From the NCBI RefSeq assembly GCF_000420145.1, contig NZ_ATUJ01000001.1, positions 186,001-250,000 on the forward strand: 64,000 bases of DNA, read 5' to 3'. The position numbers were made by a program, and so were the translations under genes. This document shows, piece after piece, positions 53,493 to 61,667 of the stretch. The stretch is from Paracoccus zeaxanthinifaciens ATCC 21588 (GTDB lineage: Bacteria; Pseudomonadota; Alphaproteobacteria; Rhodobacterales; Rhodobacteraceae). Every line of letters starts with the position of its first letter. The stretch's first letter is position 1. The notes under the pieces are model-generated. The model was given only the letters and a program-made list of their open reading frames with translations. It was not told the origin of the DNA and searched no databases.

Positions 53493-54698
53493 TCAGCCCG
53501 CGACCGGCCTGCGCGGCAGGAAGATCGCCAGCACCCCAAGCACGGGCAGCACCGAACACAGCCCGAAGACCCACTCGATCCCCTGGCTGTCGGCCAGCAC
53601 GCCCAGGGCCGCCGCGGCGATCCCGCCCATGCCGAAGGCGAAGCCGAAGAACAGCCCCGCGATCATGCCCGTCCGCCCCGGCACCAGTTCCTGCGCGAAG
53701 ACCACGATGGCCGGAAACGCCGATGCCAGGATCAGCCCGATGGCGAAGGCCAGCGCGCCCGTCGGCACCAGCCCCACATGCGGCAGCGCCAGCGTCAGCG
53801 GCAGCACCCCCAGGATCGAGAACCAGATTACCCGCAGCGGGCCGATCCGGTCGCCGATGACGCCGCCCAACATCACACCCCCCGCCATGCCCAGCATGAA
53901 CAGGAACAGCATGATCTGCGCGCCCTGCGCCCCCAGGCCGAACTTCTCGATGGTGAAGAAGGTGAAGTAGCTCGCCATCGAGGCGGTATAGATGTTCTTG
54001 GTGAAGGTCAGCACGGCCAGCACCGCGATGGCGCGGATGATGGTGGCGCGCGGGAACGGCAGGCTGCGGTCGGGCATGGCCGCGCCCGCGCGGCGGCGCG
54101 TCTCGGCCCAGGCGCCGACGCGCCACAGGATCGCCACCCCAAGCGCCGCCGCCACCGCGAACCACGCGACCGCGGGCCGCCCGAGCGGGACGACGATGAA
54201 GGCCGCAAGCAGCGGGCCCATCGACTGGCCGAAATTCCCGCCCAGCTGGAACAGCGACTGCGCCGTCCCAAACCGCCCGCCCGATGCCAGCCGCGCCACG
54301 CGCGAGCTTTCGGGATGGAACACCGCCGAGCCGACGCCGATCATCATCGCCCCCGCCAGCAGCATCGCGTAATGCTGCGCGGTGGCCAGCATCAGCACCC
54401 CGCCCAGGGTCGAGATCATCCCGAAGGGCAGCGACCGGGGCTGCGGGTGACGGTCCGTCGCCATCCCGATCAGCGGTTGCAGCAGCGATGCCGTGACCTG
54501 GAACGCGAAGGTCATCACCCCGATCTGGGCATAGCTCAGCGCGAATTCCGCGCGCAGCAGCGGATAGATCGCCGACAGCAGCGACTGCATCACGTCGTTG
54601 ACCATGTGGCACAGGCTGATGGCCGTCAGCACCCCCCACGAGGTGGCCATTCCGCGCGTCGCCGCGCCTGCGGGGTTCATCGCCAGGTTGATCGACAC
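53493..54698 (-). CDS. MFS transporter, fosmidomycin-resistance (Fsr) type
   Basis: A 401-residue, 12-helix major facilitator. The N-terminus (SLCHMVNDVMQSLLSAIYPLLRAEFALSYAQIGVMTFAFQVTASLLQPLIGMATDR) is typical of Fsr-like exporters. A GTG start at 54698 with GAGGG upstream is used; ATG at 54680 is an alternative. It is divergent from a GntR-type regulator (155 bases). The substrate in this organism is unknown; fosmidomycin export is the property of the family prototype. Confidence 0.88.
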   Translation of the reverse strand: MSINLAMNPAGAATRGMATSWGVLTAISLCHMVNDVMQSLLSAIYPLLRAEFALSYAQIGVMTFAFQVTASLLQPLIGMATDRHPQPRSLPFGMISTLGGVLMLATAQHYAMLLAGAMMIGVGSAVFHPESSRVARLASGGRFGTAQSLFQLGGNFGQSMGPLLAAFIVVPLGRPAVAWFAVAAALGVAILWRVGAWAETRRRAGAAMPDRSLPFPRATIIRAIAVLAVLTFTKNIYTASMASYFTFFTIEKFGLGAQGAQIMLFLFMLGMAGGVMLGGVIGDRIGPLRVIWFSILGVLPLTLALPHVGLVPTGALAFAIGLILASAFPAIVVFAQELVPGRTGMIAGLFFGFAFGMGGIAAAALGVLADSQGIEWVFGLCSVLPVLGVLAIFLPRRPVAG

Positions 54699-54721
54699 GC
54701 CAGTCCCTCGCCTCTAAATCT

Positions 54722-54734
54722 TGCACATCGTGCA
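54722..54734. promoter_or_regulatory. Candidate operator between the MFS and GntR genes
   Basis: TGCACATCGTGCA has exact 5-base arms TGCAC / GTGCA around ATC. It lies 24 bases upstream of the MFS start and 120 upstream of the regulator start. GntR/HutC proteins bind such short palindromes in their divergent promoters, so this is a candidate site. Confidence 0.35.
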
Positions 54735-54853
54735 CTTATGACATTGGAAAGTAAAGGAAAACGTCGTGATTCAGCCATTTTTGTCCATTCCGACAGGTGC
54801 GCCTTCGGGTTAAACTTACCTAACCTGAACCAAAGCATCGGAGGTGCGGACGG

Positions 54854-55582
54854 GTGAAGATCGGGAATGAAGGCGGAATGGTGACGCGACCTCGGGTCCA
54901 CAGCTGGCAGTCGATCCGGGAGCATGTGCTCGACCGGATCCGATCCGGCGAATGGGCCCCCGGCGATCTCATCCCGACCGAGCAGGAGCTTGCGCAGCAG
55001 ATGGGCTGCGCAAGGGCGACGGTGAACCGCGCGCTGCGCGAACTGGCCGAAAGCGGCATCGTGCAACGCCGCCGCAAGGTCGGCACGCGCGTCGCCGCCA
55101 CGCCGGTCCGCCGGATGACCCTGCGCATGCCCCTCATCCGCGACGAGGTCGAGGCCATGCGCGCCGCCTATCGCTACGAGATGACCGGCTGCGAGCATCG
55201 CGTCGCCACGCCCCGCGCCGCAGCCGCCCTGTGCCACGGCATGCCCGAGGAACTGGTGATGGTCCGCACCCGTCACCTGGCGGATGACAAGCCGCATTGC
55301 TGCGAGGCCGTCTGGCTGCATCCGGGCCATCTGGACCTGCCCGATCCGCAGCATTTCGGCGACGAGGCCCCGCATGACTGGCTCAACCGCAGCCATGCCG
55401 TCACCCAGACGCGCTTCGCGATCCTGTCGGAAGGCGCCAGCGGATCCTGCGCGGTCAACCTTGGGCTGCCCGACGGCACGCCGGTCCTGGCGATCGAACG
55501 GACCAGCCTGGTCGATGGCGTGCCGGTCTCGTTCGCGCGCCAGTTCTATCCCCCGGACCACAGGCTGGTCTTCGACGACTAG
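54854..55582 (+). CDS. GntR/HutC-family transcriptional regulator with UTRA domain
   Basis: A 242-residue regulator. The winged helix (SWQSIREHVLDRIRSGEWAPGDLIPTEQELAQQMGCARATVNRALRELAESGIVQRRRKVGTRVA) occupies residues 15-80 and is followed by a UTRA ligand-binding domain. GTG at 54854, with GGAGG upstream, is used as start; ATG at 54878 is an alternative. It is divergent from the Fsr-like exporter and convergent with the acyl-CoA ligase gene (4 bases apart). HutC relatives sense urocanate, but no hut genes are present, so the ligand is unknown. Confidence 0.88.
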   Translation: MKIGNEGGMVTRPRVHSWQSIREHVLDRIRSGEWAPGDLIPTEQELAQQMGCARATVNRALRELAESGIVQRRRKVGTRVAATPVRRMTLRMPLIRDEVEAMRAAYRYEMTGCEHRVATPRAAAALCHGMPEELVMVRTRHLADDKPHCCEAVWLHPGHLDLPDPQHFGDEAPHDWLNRSHAVTQTRFAILSEGASGSCAVNLGLPDGTPVLAIERTSLVDGVPVSFARQFYPPDHRLVFDD

Positions 55583-55586
55583 GCCG

Positions 55587-57104
55587 TCAGGCGGGGCTGT
55601 TCAGCAGGTCCGCGAAATGCTCGATCAGGCGGTGCTTGAGGATCTTGCCCGTCGCCGCCGCCGGCAGCGGGCCGCAGATCACGATGCGACCGGGGCGCTT
55701 GTAGGGCGACAGGCGCTCGGCCGCGTGACGGGCCAGCTCGTCGCAGGTGACCTCGGCATGGCCGGACAGCTGGCAGAAGGCCAGGATCTCCTCGTCGCCG
55801 CCCTCCAGCTTGCGCCCGATGACGGCCGCCTGCAGCACGGCGGGATGGTCGTTCAGCGCGGCCTCGACCTCGGGGGGATAGACGTTGAAGCCGCCGCGGA
55901 TGATCAGCTCCTTGCTGCGGCCGACGATATGCAGCCGCCCCTGCGGGTCCAGCCGCCCCAGATCGCCCGTGCGCAGCCAGCCATCGGCGGACAGCACCTG
56001 CGCGGTGGCCTGTTCGTTGCGGAAATATCCGCGCATGACATGCGGGCCGCGGGTCAGCACCTCGCCGGTGCCGGGTTCGCGTCCGACGGATTCGTCCAGC
56101 GCGATCTCTGCCCCCGGCAGCGGGATGCCCGCCGAGGGGTCGGGATCGCCCTTCTCGTTCACCGTGATGGTCACGCCCGCCGTCGTCTCGGTCATGCCAT
56201 ATCCGTTCTGCAGGGCAAGGCCGTAGAAATCCTCGGCGCGGCGCTTCCAGTCGGGGTCCAGCGGCGCGGCCCCGCTGCTGACATAGCGCAGCGGCCCCTC
56301 CAGCCGCGTCATGCCGCGCGAGCGGGCCTCGGCCATGATTGCGGCGTGCATCTGCGGAACGGCGGGCAGGACGGTCACGCCCCCCACCAGCGCATCCAGC
56401 ACCGCGCCCGCGCTGAAGCGCGGCACCAGCATCAGATGCGCCCCCGAGGACAGCCCCGCGCAGGCCATCGAGGTCAGCCCGAACACATGCGTCATCGGCA
56501 GCGCGCCATAGATACGGTCCTCGGGCACGATGCCGCGCAGCCTGGCCGAGGAACCGCCCCCGAAGATCAGGTTGCCATGGGTCAGCATCACGCCCTTGGG
56601 CGTGCCCGTCGTCCCGGTGGTATAGAGGATGACCGCCGTCATGCCGGCATCGTCCTCTACCGTCTCGGGGTCGACATCGAACGGGCCCTCGACGTGAAGC
56701 GACGCATCGGCCAGGTCGACCGGGCGTGCGTTCGCGGCGGCGGCATGGTCGCGGGCAGGCTCGCTGACATCGGACAGGTACAGCGTCAGGCGGGGGCGGG
56801 TATGGTCCGCGATCTTGCGCAGCTCGGGGCCGGTCATGCGCGCGTTCACGGGAACGGCCACCGCGTCCATGCGGCTGGCGGCCAGCAGCAGGACGGGCAC
56901 CGTCGCCGCGTTCTCGGACAGGACCAGCAGGCGGTCGCCCGCGCGCAGGCCCAGCCCCCGAAGGTCATCGACCGTCCGCAGCACCAGCTGCTGCAGTTCA
57001 TGGTAATCGAACGTCCGACCCGTCCAGTCGGTGATGGCGGGCCGGTGCGGATGCGCATGGGCCGCGCGATCGAACAGCTGATGGATGCGGACGTCTTCGG
57101 TCAT
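55587..57104 (-). CDS. Acyl-CoA synthetase (AMP-forming ligase)
   Basis: Activates a carboxylic acid to its CoA thioester with ATP. The 505-residue ANL-superfamily protein has the P-loop AVILYTTGTTGTPKGVMLTH near residue 165, LQNGYGMTETTAGVTI near 300, WLRTGDLGRLDPQGRLHIVGRSKELIIRGG near 385-410 and the catalytic lysine in PAAATGKILKHRL near 490. It is the last gene of the operon, overlapping the hydratase gene by 4 bases. In this setting it probably loads the acid degraded by the operon (PimA-like position). Confidence 0.9.
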   Translation of the reverse strand: MTEDVRIHQLFDRAAHAHPHRPAITDWTGRTFDYHELQQLVLRTVDDLRGLGLRAGDRLLVLSENAATVPVLLLAASRMDAVAVPVNARMTGPELRKIADHTRPRLTLYLSDVSEPARDHAAAANARPVDLADASLHVEGPFDVDPETVEDDAGMTAVILYTTGTTGTPKGVMLTHGNLIFGGGSSARLRGIVPEDRIYGALPMTHVFGLTSMACAGLSSGAHLMLVPRFSAGAVLDALVGGVTVLPAVPQMHAAIMAEARSRGMTRLEGPLRYVSSGAAPLDPDWKRRAEDFYGLALQNGYGMTETTAGVTITVNEKGDPDPSAGIPLPGAEIALDESVGREPGTGEVLTRGPHVMRGYFRNEQATAQVLSADGWLRTGDLGRLDPQGRLHIVGRSKELIIRGGFNVYPPEVEAALNDHPAVLQAAVIGRKLEGGDEEILAFCQLSGHAEVTCDELARHAAERLSPYKRPGRIVICGPLPAAATGKILKHRLIEHFADLLNSPA

Positions 57105-57913
57105 GATTCCTCGCGCAATCTTCGGAAGTCGGGTTTGCGTTTCTCCAGGAAGGCGCCGATCCCCTCGGCGGCTTCGGGTGCGGCAAGCGCATGGGCCATC
57201 GCGTCGCGTTCGGCGACCAGCTGCGCCTCGAAGGCGATCTCTCGCCAGCCGGTCAGCAGGCGCTTGATCGCGGCCTGAGCCTCGGCGGGACCGGCGGCCA
57301 GCCGGTCGGCCAGCGCCATCGCGGCCATGATCGCCTCGCCCGGTTCGGTCAACTCGTTGACGACGCCAAGCGCGTGCAGCCGCTCGGCCCCCAGGGGCAG
57401 GCCCGTCAGCGCCATCTGCGCCGCGACCTGCGGCGGCAGGGCGGCGCCCATCGCGGCGGTCAGCCCCCCGTCGGGCACCAGGCCCGCATTCACATAGGCC
57501 GCCGTGAACTGCGCGTTCCGCGCGGCGATCACCATGTCGCAGGCCAGCGCAAGGGACATGCCCGCCCCTGCTGCGCCACCTTCCACCACGGCGATGACCG
57601 GGCGGGGGCAGTTCACGACCGCGCGGATCAGCGCGTTCAGCGCGTCGATGCGGGCGCGGCGGTCCTCGTCGGACAGGTGCTGCGCGGTGATGAGCGAGTT
57701 GAGATCGCCCCCCGCGCAGAAGAAATCCCCTTCGCCCATCAGGATGACCGAGCCGATGCGGGGGTTGTCCGCGGCCAACGTCAGCGCGTGGTGCAGCCCC
57801 TCGTAGAATTCGGGCGTCAGGGCGTTGCGGCGACCGGCGTTGCGGTTCTCGACCACGAGGCGATCGCCAAGATCGCTGATCTCGCAATGGGGGTTGGTGA
57901 GGGGCGTGGACAT
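57101..57913 (-). CDS. Enoyl-CoA hydratase/isomerase family protein
   Basis: A 270-residue crotonase-fold enzyme. The oxyanion hole is formed by GDFFCAGGDLNSLI near residue 66 and GGAAGAGMSLALACDMVIAA near 112. VNAGLVPDGGLTAAMGAALP follows, in which the usual catalytic Glu position of hydratases is not obvious. It looks like the alternative oxepin-CoA hydrolase group, but a plain hydratase or isomerase is equally possible. It overlaps the thioesterase stop by one base (TGATG). Confidence 0.85.
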   Translation of the reverse strand: MSTPLTNPHCEISDLGDRLVVENRNAGRRNALTPEFYEGLHHALTLAADNPRIGSVILMGEGDFFCAGGDLNSLITAQHLSDEDRRARIDALNALIRAVVNCPRPVIAVVEGGAAGAGMSLALACDMVIAARNAQFTAAYVNAGLVPDGGLTAAMGAALPPQVAAQMALTGLPLGAERLHALGVVNELTEPGEAIMAAMALADRLAAGPAEAQAAIKRLLTGWREIAFEAQLVAERDAMAHALAAPEAAEGIGAFLEKRKPDFRRLREES

Positions 57914-58314
57914 CAGGGCTCCTGTCGGGACTTGCGGAAGACGCCGGTCGCCGTGGCGATCAGCGTTCCGTCCTGATGCCGCAACGCGCCCTCGATGAAC
58001 AGGGTGCTGCGACCGCCGCCGGTGATGCGGCCCCGCGCCTCGACGATGCCGGGGCGACCGGGCGCGACATAGTTCACCGTCAGCGAGAGCGTGGTGAAGG
58101 GATGGCGCCCCGTCGGATCGACCGTCAGGCTGCCGGTCGTGCCCATCGCGCTGTCCAGCAGCGTGGCGGCCAGCCCGCCATGCAGCATCCCCTGCCGGTT
58201 CAGGTGCCGGTCGTCCAGGTCCAGGCGGCAGGCGGCGGTGCCGTCGCCCGCGCCGATATCGACGACATAGCCGATCAGCCGCTGCGTCCCGGTCTCGTCC
58301 AGGATCAGGTCCAT
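57913..58314 (-). CDS. PaaI-family hotdog thioesterase
   Basis: A 133-residue hotdog-fold acyl-CoA thioesterase. The motif LNRQGMLHGGLAATLLDSAMG near residue 40 carries the HGG loop and the catalytic Asp of the PaaI group. Such enzymes usually rescue CoA from dead-end intermediates. It overlaps the upstream dehydrogenase gene by about 10 bases. Confidence 0.88.
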   Translation of the reverse strand: MDLILDETGTQRLIGYVVDIGAGDGTAACRLDLDDRHLNRQGMLHGGLAATLLDSAMGTTGSLTVDPTGRHPFTTLSLTVNYVAPGRPGIVEARGRITGGGRSTLFIEGALRHQDGTLIATATGVFRKSRQEP

Positions 58315-59300
58315 GCGGCCTCGCCATTGGCAAAGCGTTCAAGATGGTAATCCGCATCCCCCATCGCGGTATCGCCCGCGATCAGGCGGCGGATCATGCC
58401 CGCCAGCGCGTATTCCTCGGTCATGCCGATGCCGCCATGCAGCTGGACGGATTCCTCGGCGACCAGACGGGCGACGCGGCCCACGGTGACCTTGCAGGCC
58501 TGGACGTGGCGGTCGCGCAGATGCGGCTCGGCGTCCAGATGCGCGGCAAGGTTCACGACGGCGGATCGCGCCTGTTCGCGTTCGACCGTCAGTTCGGCCG
58601 CGCGATGGGCCAGCGCCTGGAAGTCGAACAGCGCGCGCCCGAACTGCTTGCGGGTGCGCAGATAGTCCAGCGTCAGATCCACCGCGGCCTCGATCTCGCC
58701 CAGGGTGCGGGCGGCATGGGCCAGCGCGGCGCGGGACAGGACCGCGCCGAAATCGGACAGGCTGCCCAGCCGCTGCGCGGGGGTTTCCGCGAATTCCAGA
58801 TCGGCACCGCGCTGGCCGTCCATCATCGGGAACGCGGTCAGGGCCAGACCCTCGGCGCGGGCGGCGACCAGCCACAGCGCGTCGGCGGTGGTGACGATCA
58901 GGTGGGTCGCATCCTCGGCCCCCGCCACCATCGTCTTGCGGCCCGTCAGGCGGTCGCCGTCGGCGCGGATGGCCACGCCGCGATCGGCGCGCGTGCCGGG
59001 TTCGGCATCGGCAAAGGCCGCGCGGGCCTCGTCGTCGGGCATGCCCGCCTGCGCCAGAGCGGCGCGCCCGATCATGGTGCCGATCAGCGGCAACGCGGCA
59101 CCCGCGCGGCCCAGCTCCTCGAAGACGAGGGCCACGGCGGCACCCGATCCGTCGAAGCCGCCCTCGTCCTCGGTCAGCAGGGCCTCGATGACGCCGGCCT
59201 CCAGCAGGGGGGCCATCGCGTCATCGCCCGTGTGGCGGTTCAGGATGCCGCGCAGGCTGTCCTGCAGCATGCGGTGTTCGTCCGAAAGGCTGAAATCCAT
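58305..59300 (-). CDS. Acyl-CoA dehydrogenase, small (PimD-like) subunit
   Basis: A 331-residue acyl-CoA dehydrogenase, shorter than the 380-400 residues usual for the family. The N-terminus MDFSLSDEHRMLQDSLRGIL and the C-terminal VAEESVQLHGGIGMTEEYALAGMIRRL are intact, while the middle FAD/substrate domain is reduced. Paired long and short dehydrogenases form heteromeric enzymes, as in pimeloyl-CoA dehydrogenase PimC/PimD of Rhodopseudomonas palustris. It lies 4 bases after the large-subunit gene. Confidence 0.85.
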   Translation of the reverse strand: MDFSLSDEHRMLQDSLRGILNRHTGDDAMAPLLEAGVIEALLTEDEGGFDGSGAAVALVFEELGRAGAALPLIGTMIGRAALAQAGMPDDEARAAFADAEPGTRADRGVAIRADGDRLTGRKTMVAGAEDATHLIVTTADALWLVAARAEGLALTAFPMMDGQRGADLEFAETPAQRLGSLSDFGAVLSRAALAHAARTLGEIEAAVDLTLDYLRTRKQFGRALFDFQALAHRAAELTVEREQARSAVVNLAAHLDAEPHLRDRHVQACKVTVGRVARLVAEESVQLHGGIGMTEEYALAGMIRRLIAGDTAMGDADYHLERFANGEAAWT

Positions 59301-59304
59301 GCCC

Positions 59305-60492
59305 TTACCCCCGTGCCAATGCGCCGGCGATGATGCCGCGCTGGATCTCGTTCGAGCCGCCATAGATCGACAGCTTGCGGTTGTTCAGCCAGGTCGCGCT
59401 AGCGGCCAGCGCCTCGTCGGCGCCAAGGGGCTGGCCCTCGTTGCCGCCTTCGGACGGCAGCGCCATCGCCCAGCCGCCATAGGCGCGGCGCGTCAGCGCA
59501 TCCAGCCGCTGGCGGATCTGCGTGCCCTTGATCTTGAGCATGCTGCTCTCGATGCCCGGAGCCTGGCCCTGGGCGGCGGCGGACAGCATCCGCAGGTTGG
59601 TGGTGGACATGGCCATCAGCTCGATCTCGACCTCGGCCATCTGGGCGGCAAAGACGGGATCCTGCGACAGCGGGCGGCCACGGTGGATCTGGGCCCCCGC
59701 GACGCGGCGCAGGTTGTCCAGCGCGGCGGTCGCGAAGCCCACCCCCGCAATGTTGGTGCGTTCATGCGTCAGCAGGTATTTCGCATAGGTCCAGCCCTTG
59801 TTCTCCTCTCCGACCAGGTTCTCGGCGGGGACCTTCACCTCGTCGAAGAAGACCTCGTTCACCTCGGCGGTGCCATCCAGCAGGACGATGGGGCGGACGG
59901 TGACGCCGGGCGTCTCCATGTCGATCAGAAGGAAGCTGATCCCCTCCTGCTTCTTGCCCTCGGACGAGGTGCGCACGAGGCAGAAGATCATGTTCGCGTG
60001 CTGCCCGAGCGTGGTCCAGGTCTTCTGGCCGTTCACGACGTAATGGTCGCCCTGCCGTTCCGCGCGGCAGCGCAGGCCCGCAAGGTCGCTGCCCGCGCCC
60101 GGTTCGGAATAGCCCTGGCACCACCAGTCGTCGCCGTTCAGGATGCGCGGCAGCCAGCGGTCCTGCTGCGCCTTCGACCCGAACTGCTGCAGCACCGGAC
60201 CCAGCATGGCGATGCCGAAGGGCACGACGCGGGGCGCATGAGCGCGGGCGGATTCCTCTTCGAAGATGTGGCGCTGGATCGCGGTCCAGCCCGCGCCGCC
60301 GAATTCGACGGGCCAGTTCCCGGCCAGCCAGCCGCGCGCGTTCAGCTTGGCGTGCCAGCCCTCCATCTCGGCCTTGGTCAGGGGTTGGTGCAGGCGAACC
60401 TTGTCTGCCAGCTCGGGCGACAGCTCGGATTGCAGGAAGCCCCGCACGTCGTCGCGAAAGGCATTTTCCTCGGGGGTGAAACGCATATCCAT
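59305..60492 (-). CDS. Acyl-CoA dehydrogenase, large (PimC-like) subunit
   Basis: A 395-residue FAD-dependent dehydrogenase. WWCQGYSEPGAGSDLAGLRC near residue 123, NGQKTWTTLGQHANMIFCLVRT near 155 and NNRKLSIYGGSNEIQRGIIAG at the end closely resemble the pimeloyl-CoA dehydrogenase large subunit PimC. Together with the adjacent small subunit it probably oxidises a dicarboxylyl- or alicyclic acyl-CoA. Its ATG overlaps the thiolase stop (TGATG). No substrate is proven. Confidence 0.87.
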   Translation of the reverse strand: MDMRFTPEENAFRDDVRGFLQSELSPELADKVRLHQPLTKAEMEGWHAKLNARGWLAGNWPVEFGGAGWTAIQRHIFEEESARAHAPRVVPFGIAMLGPVLQQFGSKAQQDRWLPRILNGDDWWCQGYSEPGAGSDLAGLRCRAERQGDHYVVNGQKTWTTLGQHANMIFCLVRTSSEGKKQEGISFLLIDMETPGVTVRPIVLLDGTAEVNEVFFDEVKVPAENLVGEENKGWTYAKYLLTHERTNIAGVGFATAALDNLRRVAGAQIHRGRPLSQDPVFAAQMAEVEIELMAMSTTNLRMLSAAAQGQAPGIESSMLKIKGTQIRQRLDALTRRAYGGWAMALPSEGGNEGQPLGADEALAASATWLNNRKLSIYGGSNEIQRGIIAGALARG

Positions 60493-61667
60493 CAGAAGAT
60501 CTCCAGAAGTCCGGCAGCGCCCTGGCCGCCGCCCACGCACATGGTGACGACGCCCCATTTCGCGCCGCGCCTGCGGCCCTCGCGCAGCAGGTGACCCGCC
60601 GCGCGCGCCCCGGTCATCCCGAACGGATGGCCGATGGAAATGGCGCCGCCATTGACGTTGTACTTGGCCGGATCGATCCCGAGCGTGTCGCGGCAATAGA
60701 GACACTGGCTCGCGAAGGCCTCGTTCAGTTCCCACAGGTCGATATCGTCCACCGTCAGGCCCGCGCGTTCCAGAAGGCGCGGCACGGCGAAGACGGGGCC
60801 GATGCCCATCTCGTCGGGGCCGCAGCCCGCGACCGCAAAGCCGCGGAACGCCCCGAGCGGGCTCAGACCCTCGGATGCGGCGACCTCGGCATCCATGACC
60901 AGCAGTGCGGCCGCGCCATCCGACAGCTGCGAGGCGTTGCCGGCGGTGACGAACTGGCCCTGCCCGCGCACGGGCTCCAGCCGGGACAGCGCCTCCAGCG
61001 TGGTGCCGGGGCGGTTGCCCTCGTCGCCCGCGATGGTCGTCTCGCGTTCGGATGTCTCGCCGGTGGCCTTGTCGGTCACGGACATGGTGACGGTCAACGG
61101 GATGATCTCGTCCGAGAACAGCCCCGCATCCTGCGCGGCGGCGGTCCGGGCCTGGGACTGGACGGCATATTCGTCCTGCGCCTCGCGGGTCACGCCATAG
61201 CGGGCGGCGACGATGTCGGCGGTCTCGATCATGGGCAGGTACAGGTCGGGGCGGTTGGCCTCGATCCAGGCCTCGCGGGAATGGCGGACGGGCGGCTGCA
61301 CCATCGAGATGCTTTCCACCCCGCCGACCAGCACGGCGCGCGCGCCGTCATGGGCCACCATCTGCGCGCCCATCGCCAGCGCCTGCAGGCCCGATGCGCA
61401 GAAGCGGTTCACCGTCGCGCCCGCGATGCTGTCGGGCAGGCCCGCGCGGATCACCGTCTGGCGGGCGATGTTCCCGCCCGTGACGTATTCGGGATAGCCG
61501 CAGCCCCAGATGCTGTCCTCGATCAGGGCGGGGTCGATGCCGGAACGGTCGATGACGGCGCGGGCGGTGGCGGCGGTCATGACCGCGCCATGGGTCATGT
61601 TGAACGCGCCGCGCTTCGCCTTGCCGATGCCGGTGCGTGCGGCCTCCACGATGACAGCCTGTCTCAT
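60492..61667 (-). CDS. Acetyl-CoA acyltransferase (thiolase)
   Basis: A 391-residue thiolase that cleaves 3-ketoacyl-CoA with CoA. The nucleophilic Cys is in NRFCASGLQALAMGAQ near residue 90, and the catalytic His and second Cys are in GGAISIGHPFGMTGARAAGHLL near 350 and VVTMCVGGGQGAAGLLEIF near 380. It matches the degradative class (PimB/FadA position) and shares a 4-base overlap with the upstream FadB-like gene. Confidence 0.93.
   Translation of the reverse strand: MRQAVIVEAARTGIGKAKRGAFNMTHGAVMTAATARAVIDRSGIDPALIEDSIWGCGYPEYVTGGNIARQTVIRAGLPDSIAGATVNRFCASGLQALAMGAQMVAHDGARAVLVGGVESISMVQPPVRHSREAWIEANRPDLYLPMIETADIVAARYGVTREAQDEYAVQSQARTAAAQDAGLFSDEIIPLTVTMSVTDKATGETSERETTIAGDEGNRPGTTLEALSRLEPVRGQGQFVTAGNASQLSDGAAALLVMDAEVAASEGLSPLGAFRGFAVAGCGPDEMGIGPVFAVPRLLERAGLTVDDIDLWELNEAFASQCLYCRDTLGIDPAKYNVNGGAISIGHPFGMTGARAAGHLLREGRRRGAKWGVVTMCVGGGQGAAGLLEIF

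Noticed and set aside
54878..55582. Histidine-utilisation repressor HutC
   Set aside because: The fold is right (GntR plus UTRA) but there are no hut genes near, so only the family name is given.
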